Below are positions 1-5,670 of a stretch of DNA of 5,670 nucleotides, in pieces. Each line of letters starts with the position of its first letter. The first letter of the stretch is position 1. The translations under genes were made by a program, and so were the position numbers. Where the stretch lies: contig JABMMR010000216.1 in assembly GCA_013205525.1 (NCBI GenBank), positions 1-5,670 on the forward strand, read 5' to 3'. Under the pieces are notes generated by a model. The model ran no database searches, had not been told where the DNA came from, and saw only the letters and a program-made list of their open reading frames with translations. The stretch comes from Burkholderiales bacterium. Lineage in GTDB: Bacteria; Pseudomonadota; Gammaproteobacteria; Burkholderiales; Burkholderiaceae_C.

Positions 1-1
1 C

Positions 2-1273
2 GCGTTTTTAGACAAAGTTTCCACACGTATTGTGGAACTCGACCGCGGACATTTGTACTCTTACCAAGGCAATTTTCAAAGCTACTTGCTGCTCAAAGAA
101 GCTGAAATGCTTGCCGAGGCAGTGACCCAAGCCAAGGCCGATAAATTGTTGGCGCAAGAAGAGGTGTGGGTCCGCCGTGGCGTGGAGGCTCGGCGTACCC
201 GATCGGTTGCGCGCATCGCCCGCTTAGAAAAACTTCGGGCAACTCGACAAGCCAGGCGCAACACCATGGGCCAAGTTAAGGCCAGCGTGGACGCGGGTTT
301 GCCCAGCGGGAAAATCGTCGCCGAATTGACTGATGTGTCTATGGCTTTTGGCGACAAAGTGGTGGTCAACAACTTCAGCGCCACGCTTTTGCGGGGCGAC
401 AAAGTGGGCTTGGTGGGTCCCAATGGTGCGGGCAAAACCACCTTGCTCAAACTCATTTTGGGTGAGTTGCAAGCCAGCAGTGGCAAAGTGCGCCAAGGTG
501 CCAATTTGCAGGTGGCTTACTTTGACCAAATGCGCAATGCGCTGGACTTAGACGCCACCTTGGAAGATTTCATCAGCCCTGGCAGCGAATGGATAGAGAT
601 TGGCACCCAGCGCCAACATGTGAAAAGTTATTTGGGCGACTTCTTGTTTTCACCGGCTCGCGCCAATTCGCCGGTACGCACCCTTTCGGGCGGCGAGCGA
701 AATCGCTTGTTGCTCGCTCGCTTGTTCGCACGCCCCGCCAATGTGCTGGTGCTGGACGAACCCACCAACGACTTGGACATTGACACCTTGGAGTTGCTCG
801 AAGAGTTACTGCAAAACTATGCGGGCACCGTGTTTTTGGTCAGCCATGACCGTGCTTTTTTGGACAATGTGGTGACCAGCACCATCGCCTACGAGGGCGA
901 TGGTCATTGGCGCGAATACGAAGGCGGCGTGCAAGACTGGCTGCTGCAGTCAAGCCGGGCCAAAGTGTGGTCGCAAAAAGTGGCTGACATCAAGCCTGCC
1001 GTGGCTGTGAAAACGCCAATTGTTGCTGCCAAAACCGCAGCTAAAAAACTCAGCTTCAAAGAGCAACGCGAATACGACAGCCTGCCTGCCTTGATCGCGC
1101 AGCTTGAGCAGGAACAAAGCACACTCAACCTCGCTTTGGCAGATGGCAGTTTATATGCCGGTGATCCTAAAGCAGCGGCTGACAAAGCCAGTCGCGTGAG
1201 CCAAATCGATGACGACGTGCTTCAAGCCATGGAGCGCTTGGAGGCCTTAAGCCTTCGCACACCCAGAGCATGA
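2..1273 (+). CDS. uup: ABC-F family ATPase Uup, 5'-partial (C-terminal two thirds)
   Basis: This is a soluble duplicated-ATPase protein of the ABC-F group. Such proteins act at the ribosome, and E. coli Uup is also linked to DNA maintenance and transposon excision. The frame is open from base 2: the first residues (AFLDKVSTRIVELDRG) are the end of the first ABC domain just after its H-switch, so GTG 32 is not the real start and roughly 200 N-terminal residues lie outside the window. In order one sees the charged helical inter-domain linker typical of ABC-F (about 100-280), a second Walker A GPNGAGKTT (416-442), signature LSGGE (683-697), Walker B LVLDEPTND with catalytic Glu at 758-760, and H-switch His at 845-847. 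A linker (about 960-1050) then leads to a C-terminal helical region (KLSFKEQREYDSLP onward) matching the Uup C-terminal coiled-coil domain. That tail, together with the E. coli-like linker (LAQEEVW, R-rich), separates Uup from EttA and YheS. All motifs seen are intact. Stop TGA is at 1271-1273. Confidence 0.95.
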   Translation, partial: AFLDKVSTRIVELDRGHLYSYQGNFQSYLLLKEAEMLAEAVTQAKADKLLAQEEVWVRRGVEARRTRSVARIARLEKLRATRQARRNTMGQVKASVDAGLPSGKIVAELTDVSMAFGDKVVVNNFSATLLRGDKVGLVGPNGAGKTTLLKLILGELQASSGKVRQGANLQVAYFDQMRNALDLDATLEDFISPGSEWIEIGTQRQHVKSYLGDFLFSPARANSPVRTLSGGERNRLLLARLFARPANVLVLDEPTNDLDIDTLELLEELLQNYAGTVFLVSHDRAFLDNVVTSTIAYEGDGHWREYEGGVQDWLLQSSRAKVWSQKVADIKPAVAVKTPIVAAKTAAKKLSFKEQREYDSLPALIAQLEQEQSTLNLALADGSLYAGDPKAAADKASRVSQIDDDVLQAMERLEALSLRTPRA

Positions 1274-1412
1274 CGCCTGCCGAACGATATTTTTGGGCAT
1301 TTTGATGGCCATTCCTTTGTTGGGTGAAACTCTGGATATCCTCACCGTAGGATTTGGCTTGGGCGTGGTGGCAACGCTGTTTGTGAGTAGAAAAATGTCT
1401 GTACAGCGATGA
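1270..1412 (+). other. Possible small membrane microprotein, frame-interrupted (low confidence)
   Basis: An ATG at 1270 overlaps the uup stop as ATGA and opens MTPAERYFWAF, ending at TGA 1303-1305. That stop overlaps a second ATG (1305) as TGATG, opening a 35-codon frame to TGA 1410-1412. The second part (starting MAIPLLGETLD, then a hydrophobic ILTVGFGLGVVATLFV stretch followed by SRK) looks like a single membrane span with a positively charged end. Adding one T to the run of five T at 1290-1294 would join the halves into a continuous protein of about 47 residues. It may therefore be a microprotein with a frameshift, a decayed gene, two coupled mini-ORFs, or chance. A weak GGG lies 7 bases before ATG 1305. 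I recognise no family. Confidence 0.25.
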
Positions 1413-1456
1413 TGCGGACATTCACAATCTGAGGCTTAAAAATCTTTGGAGCTGCC
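1274..1456. other. Intergenic region between uup and the PhzF-family gene
   Basis: This 183-base gap holds the possible microprotein described separately, and in its last 45 bases the leader of the following gene. I found no convincing sigma70-type -35/-10 pair and no GC-rich hairpin followed by a T run, so neither a terminator for uup nor a promoter for the next gene can be assigned by eye. Confidence 0.5.
1448..1451 (+). promoter_or_regulatory. Ribosome binding site of the PhzF-family gene
   Basis: GGAG lies 5 bases before ATG 1457, a good Shine-Dalgarno match and spacing. It fixes the start of the PhzF-family gene and agrees with the conserved N-terminus of the family beginning a few residues later. 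Confidence 0.7.
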
Positions 1457-2314
1457 ATGACACAACGTCCTTTTGCACAAGTTGATGTGTTTACCGCAGT
1501 GCCTTATCTTGGCAACCCTCTCGCTGTGGTGCTCGACGGCTCGAGTTTGAGCACCGCGCAAATGCAGGCTTTCACCGACTGGACAAACTTATCCGAGGCC
1601 ACTTTTGTGCTGCCGCCCAGCGAAGAGCAAGCCGACTATGCTGTGCGGATTTTTTGCCCCGGACGCGAACTCCCCTTTGCCGGCCACCCCACCTTGGGCA
1701 CTTGTCACGCTTGGTTAGCCGCTGGCGGCGTGCCCAAGGGTGAATACGTGGTGCAAGAGTGTGGTGTGGGCTTGGTGAAGATTACGCGTCAAGGGACTCG
1801 CTTGGCATTTGCAGCCCCGCCGCGACTGCGCAGCGGCCCATTAAGCGAAGAGGATGTGCAACTGATCGCCAAGGGTTTGGGTGTGGCCCGCGATGACATC
1901 TTGCACCATGCTTGGTGCGACAACGGCCCACAGTGGCGCTGCGTCATGCTGGCAACGGCCGAGCAAGTTTTGGGCTTGAAGCCCGATGTACACGTACTGC
2001 AGGGTTTGGAGATCGGTGTGGTTGGCGCCAAGTCCAGCGGCGACACGCAGTTTGAAGTGCGGGCGTTTTTCCCCACCAAGAATGGATTAACCGAAGACCC
2101 GGTAACGGGCAGTCTGAACGCGGCCATAGGCCAATGGTTGATAGCTGAAGGACTGGCGCCAGAAAACTATGTAGCCAGCCAAGGCACTTGTTTGGGCCGC
2201 GCGGGACGAGTACATCTTCAGCGAGACGCCCAAGGCCAAGTTTGGGTGGGCGGTGACTCGGTCACTTGTATCCAAGGCAAAGTGCAGATTTGGCCGCCAA
2301 GGTCACCCTTGTGA
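1457..2314 (+). CDS. PhzF family isomerase/epimerase-like protein
   Basis: This 285-residue protein is of normal length for the PhzF/YddE/YHI9 family, which has a diaminopimelate-epimerase-like fold of two similar halves. Characterised PhzF isomerises dihydro-3-hydroxyanthranilate in phenazine synthesis, but most members have unknown substrates, and no other phenazine gene is present here, so that role should not be assumed. Family marks are clear: QVDVFT at the N-terminus, GNPLAVVLD (residues 19-27), NLSEATFV with the expected catalytic Glu at residue 47, GRELPFAGHPTLGT (69-82) and, in the second half, GLTEDPVTGSLNAAIG (about 210-225). A cytoplasmic site is likely, since no signal peptide or membrane span is seen. 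The start is supported by GGAG five bases upstream. The stop lies inside a small inverted repeat (2301-2316), and the phosphatase gene follows at once, so the two probably share a transcript. Confidence 0.93.
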   Translation: MTQRPFAQVDVFTAVPYLGNPLAVVLDGSSLSTAQMQAFTDWTNLSEATFVLPPSEEQADYAVRIFCPGRELPFAGHPTLGTCHAWLAAGGVPKGEYVVQECGVGLVKITRQGTRLAFAAPPRLRSGPLSEEDVQLIAKGLGVARDDILHHAWCDNGPQWRCVMLATAEQVLGLKPDVHVLQGLEIGVVGAKSSGDTQFEVRAFFPTKNGLTEDPVTGSLNAAIGQWLIAEGLAPENYVASQGTCLGRAGRVHLQRDAQGQVWVGGDSVTCIQGKVQIWPPRSPL

Positions 2315-2316
2315 CC
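2301..2316 (+). repeat. Small inverted repeat over the PhzF-family stop codon
   Basis: GGTCAC (2301-2306) and GTGACC (2311-2316) are perfect 6-base arms around a 4-base loop (CCTT), with the TGA stop at 2312-2314 inside the right arm. The bases after it are only loosely T-rich (CCCTTTTGTCTTTGG), so as a terminator it would be weak. It could instead affect translational coupling to the next gene, or be chance. Confidence 0.4.
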
Positions 2317-2332
2317 CCTTTTGTCTTTGGTT

Positions 2333-3022
2333 ATGGCGACAATGCCGCCGATGGGAACCCTTTATCTAGTGCGCCACGGCCAGGCCTCGTTTGGCGCCGA
2401 CGATTACGACAATCTCTCGCCACTGGGTCACCAGCAAAGTCAGCGCTTGGGCGACTATTTCCGTGAACGCGGCCTGCAGTTTGAGGCGGTTCTCATGGGC
2501 AGTTTGAAGCGCCATCGGCAAACTTTTGAAGGAATTCAAGCCGGCCTGCAAGCGCCTGACTTATCGCCTCTGGTGTGGCCGGGCCTGAACGAGTACGACA
2601 GCCATGCGGTGATTCACGCTGTTCACCCCCAACCCTTGGCCAAGCCCAACACGCCCGCGTTGTACAAACACCATTTCGGCTTGCTGCGTAAAGGTCTGCA
2701 AGCTTGGATGCATGGAGAGACGCAACCCGCGGGCATGCCGCTTTTCACCGAATTTGTGCAAGGCATACAAGACGCCATGGCCCATGTGCGCACCCAACAC
2801 AGTGGCGATGTGTTGATGGTCTCCAGTGGTGGGCCAATTTCTACCGCAGTGGGTACGCTGTTGGTCACGCCGCCCGAGAGCATCATCGAGATGAATATGC
2901 GGATTCGCAACACAGCGGTGAGTGAGTTGGTGTTCAGCCCCAAGCGCCACACTTTGGTGAGTTTCAACACCATCAACCATTTGGATGCGCCCGCCTACAG
3001 AGACTGGGTGACCTTCACCTGA
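2333..3022 (+). CDS. Histidine phosphatase (phosphoglycerate mutase-like) family protein
   Basis: This is a protein of 223 to 229 residues from the histidine phosphatase superfamily, whose members use a phospho-His on the RHG motif to hydrolyse or transfer phosphate; the substrate here is unknown. Visible marks are LVRHGQASF (nucleophile His at 2375-2377), then SLKRHRQT, the usual second-Arg region, an acidic EYDSH near 2590, and a C-terminal SFNTINHLD. The segment normally holding the second catalytic His (VSHGG-like) reads VSSGGPIS, with Ser at 2825-2827, so mechanism or activity may differ. The start is uncertain: ATG 2333, 2342 and 2351 are in frame, none has a good Shine-Dalgarno, and the conserved domain begins at about 2357. 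ATG 2351 gives the MGTLYLVRHG start usual for the family, while 2333 is the longest ATG form. It lies 18 bases after the PhzF-family gene (same probable operon) and converges with the creatininase gene. Confidence 0.9.
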   Translation: MATMPPMGTLYLVRHGQASFGADDYDNLSPLGHQQSQRLGDYFRERGLQFEAVLMGSLKRHRQTFEGIQAGLQAPDLSPLVWPGLNEYDSHAVIHAVHPQPLAKPNTPALYKHHFGLLRKGLQAWMHGETQPAGMPLFTEFVQGIQDAMAHVRTQHSGDVLMVSSGGPISTAVGTLLVTPPESIIEMNMRIRNTAVSELVFSPKRHTLVSFNTINHLDAPAYRDWVTFT

Positions 3023-3036
3023 GTTGCGCTGGCGGC

Positions 3037-3831
3037 TTAAATGAGCGGTGTGAAGCGCTGCAACTCTTGCAGCAGTTGGGCCAATTGAACGCCCACCGCG
3101 TGTAAAAGCGCTTGGCCTTTTTCAGCCGTGGCTGCTGCTGCATTGCCAACTGCACCGTGGGGGTTGTAATCTTGCATATGCCAGCCTAGTTTGGCGCTTT
3201 TGCCGTCACCTAGCAAAGTAAAGTCTTTGGAACGCTGCTCTGAAGCCGAGGCAAAGTGCTGGGCCTCGGCCATGCGCACCTTGTGTGGCGCGATGGCCAG
3301 CATGAGCGAGGTTTCCATGTCGCCACCATGCACACCGAAGCGCTGCTCATGCGCGTCAAAAGCGTTGAGCGCTTCGCCCAAGGGCAGTTGGTACCAGTTG
3401 CAACTGAACACGGTCAAACCACAATGGCCGCGCAGTTCGCGAGCCACCACGTCCATCAGCCCCACATTGCCGCCGTGGGCGTTGAAGAGCAGCATTTTTT
3501 TGATGCCGCTTCGGGCCACAGACTCACCCAAACTGCACCACTGCTCGATGACCGATGAAGGCGCAAAACTGAGGGTCCCGTCGTAGGCGGCGTGCTCGCT
3601 GCTCAAGCCCACACTTTGGGTGGGCAGCACCAGCACCGGCTCGGTGGGTGCCACATGCGCCAGAGCAGCGCCCAGCATGGCGTTGACCAAATCGGTGTCC
3701 ACACTCAGAGGCAAATGCGGACCGTGTTGCTCGGTGGCGCCCAAAGGCAAAACGGCCACTGCTTGCTGCGAATCAAGCTCGGCAAAGTCGGTGGTGTTGC
3801 AATCAGCCCAGTAACGTGGAAAAACCTTCAT
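3037..3831 (-). CDS. Creatininase family metal-dependent amidohydrolase
   Basis: This 264-residue protein matches the usual length (about 240-265) of the creatininase family, which includes creatinine amidohydrolase, the mycofactocin peptidase MftE and formamidopyrimidine deformylases. All hydrolyse C-N bonds with two metal ions, so the specific substrate cannot be named. From ATG 3831 the marks are GATEQHGPHLPLSVDTD (ligands Glu34, His36 and Asp45, the same numbers as in Pseudomonas creatininase), FNAHGGNVG with His119, and GVHGGDMETS with Glu173. All expected ligands seem present. It has no signal peptide and is probably cytoplasmic. Start choice: ATG 3831 (MKVFPRYWADC) or ATG 3840 (three residues longer); neither has a strong ribosome binding site. 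The frame stays open to 4074, but that extension is Gln/Arg-rich, lacks family character and lies antisense to the signal peptide and N-terminal domain of the reductase gene. It converges with the phosphatase gene across 14 bases and diverges from the reductase gene across 27. Confidence 0.92.
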   Translation of the reverse strand: MKVFPRYWADCNTTDFAELDSQQAVAVLPLGATEQHGPHLPLSVDTDLVNAMLGAALAHVAPTEPVLVLPTQSVGLSSEHAAYDGTLSFAPSSVIEQWCSLGESVARSGIKKMLLFNAHGGNVGLMDVVARELRGHCGLTVFSCNWYQLPLGEALNAFDAHEQRFGVHGGDMETSLMLAIAPHKVRMAEAQHFASASEQRSKDFTLLGDGKSAKLGWHMQDYNPHGAVGNAAAATAEKGQALLHAVGVQLAQLLQELQRFTPLI

Positions 3832-3843
3832 GCGCTGCATCTT

Positions 3844-3848
3844 AAGGG
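3844..3848 (+). promoter_or_regulatory. Ribosome binding site of the DsbD/ScsB-family gene
   Basis: AAGGG lies 10 bases before ATG 3859. It is the best Shine-Dalgarno match upstream of the three in-frame ATGs (3859, 3868, 3874) and favours the first. It also lies within the gap to the divergent creatininase gene. Confidence 0.45.
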
Positions 3849-3857
3849 CTTGGTTAA

Positions 3858-3876
3858 CATGTGCCATATGCACATG
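3858..3876. repeat. Inverted repeat covering the reductase start codons
   Basis: CATGTGC (3858-3864) and GCACATG (3870-3876) are perfect 7-base inverted arms around CATAT. All three candidate ATG starts of the reductase (3859, 3868, 3874) fall within it. As DNA it could be an operator in a divergent junction; as RNA it could form a start-masking hairpin. Chance is also possible, partly because an ATG-rich start is prone to CATG palindromes. Confidence 0.4.
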
Positions 3877-5670
3877 CTTTTGTTTCGTTTTTTCTGGCTT
3901 TTTGTCGCCTTGTTTGGCTTGGGGCTGGCTGCCAGCCAAGCCCAAGTGCCGGCGCGTTCGGTGGTCACCACCCCCCAAGTGCGGGCCGAATTGGTCGCAC
4001 ATGCGCCCCAAGGCTTGCAAGCGGGTCAGCCGCTGCTGCTGGGTTTGCTGCTGAAACACCAACCGGGTTGGCACACTTATTGGCTGAATGCTGGCGACAG
4101 CGGCTTGGCCACCCAGTTAGCTTGGACACTGCCCAAAGGCCTGCAAGCCGGCAACACACTTTGGCCGATCCCGCAGATGATTCGTCTGGCGGGTATGGTG
4201 AACCATGGGTTTGAAGGCGAGGTTTTGCTGGGCGCACCTCTGACCCTCACGCCAGAGTTTTCAGCTTCAACCCCATCGGTTCGGGTGCAACTCAAAGCCA
4301 GTTGGCTGGTCTGCAAACAAGAATGCATCCCGCAAGAAGGCCAGTTTGAAATTCAGCTGCCTGTGGCCAGCAGCACCGCACCCCTTGCCAGCGCGTTTGA
4401 GCAACTGCAAAGGGCACAGCCACGCAACTTGCAGCCAGCCATTCAGTCAGCCCAACTGTCATCTGCTGGCTTGGCGCTGACTGTTCAGGGCTTGGCACCC
4501 AGCTTGCAAGGCAAAGACTTGCAAATCTTCACCGAACAATCTGAGGTCTTGGCCAGTGGCTTGGGGCTCACCCCCAAACAAGGCCAATGGCAAGGCAGCG
4601 ACTATGTGTTGCAAGCGCCGTTTCACAGTTTGCGCAGTGAATCGCCGGCCAAGCTGGGCTTGCTGATTGTTGCTGGCGAGCCTGCGCAGGCTTGGCGGGT
4701 GGAGGTGGCGGTCAAAGGCGATTGGCCCCCAGAGTCAGCGCCCGTTGTCGCTGGCAAATTACCTATCCTAAGCCCGCCCATAGAGCCCATGTTGGCGGAT
4801 ACGGCCCATACAGCCAGTCTGCCGGCGCTTTTGGCAGTTTTATTGGGTGCTTTTTTAGGCGGTTTGTTGCTCAACCTCATGCCCTGTGTGCTGCCGGTGT
4901 TGGCCATCAAAGTGCTTTCTCTTACCCAACACCACCAAAGCGTGGCTGAGCGACGCGCTATTGGCCTGGTGTATGCGCTGGGCGTGATTACCAGCATGCT
5001 GGCGCTGGCGCTGTTGGTGGCGGGCTTGCGGGCCTCGGGGCAACAATTGGGCTGGGGCTTTCAGTTGCAGTCGCCGCTGGTGGTGTCAGTGCTGGCGCTT
5101 GTTTTCACCCTCATCGCCTTAAATCTTTTTGGGGTGCTGAATTTTCAAGCCCATTGGAGCAGCGGTTTGGCGGCGCAATGGGTGCGTCACCCGCTTGCAG
5201 ATGCTTTTCTCTCTGGCGTGCTGGCTGTGGTGGTGGCCGCGCCTTGCACCGCCCCGTTCATGGGCGCGTCTGTGGGCATTGCCTTGACTTTGCCGCTCTG
5301 GCAGGGGCTGTTGATCTTCAGCGCTTTAGGTTTAGGACTGGCCCTGCCTTTCACGCTTTTAACTTGGGTGCCGGCTTGGGCACGCTGGTTACCCCGCCCA
5401 GGAATATGGATGGAGCGGCTGCGACAAATGTTTGCTTTCCCCATGCTGGCCACCGTGGTTTGGTTGCTGTGGGTGCTGGGCCAGCAAACCAGCATCGATG
5501 GCATGGCCGTGATGCTGACCACGCTGTTATTGGTCAGCGCCTGTGTCTGGGCTTTGGGTCTGGCAGGTCGCGCCAAATGGCTGGGCCTTGGTTTATGGGG
5601 CGGGTTGTTGGCGGTATTGCTTTTCACTTGGGGGCCGCTGGTGTGGCAAGAGCCAGCAACCGAGCGCAAC
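3859..5670 (+). CDS. DsbD/ScsB family protein-disulfide reductase, 3'-partial
   Basis: This is an inner-membrane protein that carries electrons from cytoplasmic thioredoxin to periplasmic thiol partners. The window holds 604 codons and the frame is open at the right edge; the expected C-terminal thioredoxin-like domain (CxxC) lies outside. In order: a signal peptide (MLLFRFFWLFVALFGLGLAA, to about residue 30); a periplasmic N-terminal domain with GWHTYWLNAGDSG (residues 70-82) and LVCKQECIP (Cys152 and Cys156), the pattern of the ScsB/DsbD-like N-domain rather than E. coli nDsbD; then about eight membrane spans from residue 315 on. The transmembrane redox pair is intact: NLMPCVLPVLAIKVLS (Cys343, 4885-4887) and AAPCTAPFMGASVG (Cys463, 5245-5247). 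The start could be ATG 3859, 3868 or 3874; AAGGG 10 bases before 3859 favours the first. ScsB-type proteins often act in copper or oxidative stress defence, but no such partner gene is visible here, so that role is unproven. Confidence 0.93.
   Translation, partial: MCHMHMLLFRFFWLFVALFGLGLAASQAQVPARSVVTTPQVRAELVAHAPQGLQAGQPLLLGLLLKHQPGWHTYWLNAGDSGLATQLAWTLPKGLQAGNTLWPIPQMIRLAGMVNHGFEGEVLLGAPLTLTPEFSASTPSVRVQLKASWLVCKQECIPQEGQFEIQLPVASSTAPLASAFEQLQRAQPRNLQPAIQSAQLSSAGLALTVQGLAPSLQGKDLQIFTEQSEVLASGLGLTPKQGQWQGSDYVLQAPFHSLRSESPAKLGLLIVAGEPAQAWRVEVAVKGDWPPESAPVVAGKLPILSPPIEPMLADTAHTASLPALLAVLLGAFLGGLLLNLMPCVLPVLAIKVLSLTQHHQSVAERRAIGLVYALGVITSMLALALLVAGLRASGQQLGWGFQLQSPLVVSVLALVFTLIALNLFGVLNFQAHWSSGLAAQWVRHPLADAFLSGVLAVVVAAPCTAPFMGASVGIALTLPLWQGLLIFSALGLGLALPFTLLTWVPAWARWLPRPGIWMERLRQMFAFPMLATVVWLLWVLGQQTSIDGMAVMLTTLLLVSACVWALGLAGRAKWLGLGLWGGLLAVLLFTWGPLVWQEPATERN

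Noticed and set aside
82..504. 140-codon open frame on the minus strand
   Set aside because: It lies antisense to the Uup linker and Walker A region; the + strand protein is unmistakable and this one shows no recognisable domain.
1457..2314. Assignment of the PhzF-family gene to phenazine biosynthesis
   Set aside because: No other phz gene is in the window, and most PhzF-family proteins in proteobacteria lie outside phenazine clusters.
2561..2980. 139-codon open frame on the minus strand
   Set aside because: It is antisense to the histidine phosphatase; His/Gln/Arg-rich shadow composition without motifs.
3007..3019. GGTGA-CCT-TCACC hairpin at the end of the phosphatase gene as a terminator
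   Set aside because: The arms are only 5 bases with a 3-base loop, and the following bases (TGAGTTGCGCT) have no T run, so it does not qualify as an intrinsic terminator.
3191..3586. 131-codon open frame on the + strand
   Set aside because: It is antisense to the creatininase-family gene, whose metal-binding motifs are encoded there on the minus strand.
3832..4074. 81-residue N-terminal extension of the creatininase frame on the minus strand
   Set aside because: The family domain begins at MKVFPRYWADC. The extension is Gln/Arg-rich, has no family character, and is antisense to the signal peptide and N-terminal domain of the well-supported reductase gene.
4623..4997. 124-codon open frame on the minus strand
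   Set aside because: It is antisense to the reductase across the end of its periplasmic domain and first membrane span; no family features and no ribosome binding support.
5187..5669. 160-codon open frame on the minus strand
   Set aside because: It is antisense to the DsbD membrane domain, whose second redox motif PCTAPF and spans are clear. Its Ser/Thr/Pro/Lys/Ala-rich translation is what the reverse of hydrophobic GC-rich coding gives.

Overview
This 5,670-base window looks like ordinary chromosomal DNA from a betaproteobacterium. The best guess is Burkholderiales, and within it a Comamonadaceae-like freshwater lineage. That rests on moderately high GC, on codon use favouring TTG/CTG and GCC/GGC, and on the character of the proteins (a Uup-type ABC-F ATPase, a histidine phosphatase opening with a short lead-in to LVRHGQASF, and a ScsB/DsbD-type thiol reductase). 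Genus-level placement is an inference only. I see no insertion sequence, integrase, tRNA, rRNA, CRISPR array or other sign of mobile DNA.

Layout. The + strand opens inside uup (2-1273), which is cut by the left edge and has lost most of its first ATPase domain. A 183-base gap (1274-1456) follows; it holds a possible small, frame-interrupted membrane microprotein (1270-1412) and the ribosome binding site of the next gene. Next come a PhzF-family isomerase/epimerase-like protein (1457-2314) and, about 18 bases on, a histidine phosphatase-family protein (about 2333-3022); these two are probably co-transcribed. Only 14 bases separate the phosphatase from a convergent creatininase-family metallo-amidohydrolase on the minus strand (3037-3831). 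Its start lies only 27 bases from the start of a divergent + strand gene (3859 to beyond 5670). That gene encodes a DsbD/ScsB-family periplasmic and inner-membrane protein-disulfide reductase and is cut by the right edge before its expected C-terminal thioredoxin domain.

Functionally this is a mixed housekeeping neighbourhood: ribosome and DNA maintenance (Uup), small-molecule enzymes of unknown substrate (PhzF-like, histidine phosphatase-like, creatininase-like), and envelope thiol-redox balance (DsbD/ScsB). I infer no common pathway. The points most worth a second look are a Ser in place of the usual second catalytic His in the phosphatase, the very tight divergent junction with an inverted repeat over the reductase start codons, the interrupted microprotein after uup, and a pair of small hairpins around the phzF-like stop codon. 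I did not find convincing evidence of a new biological system.
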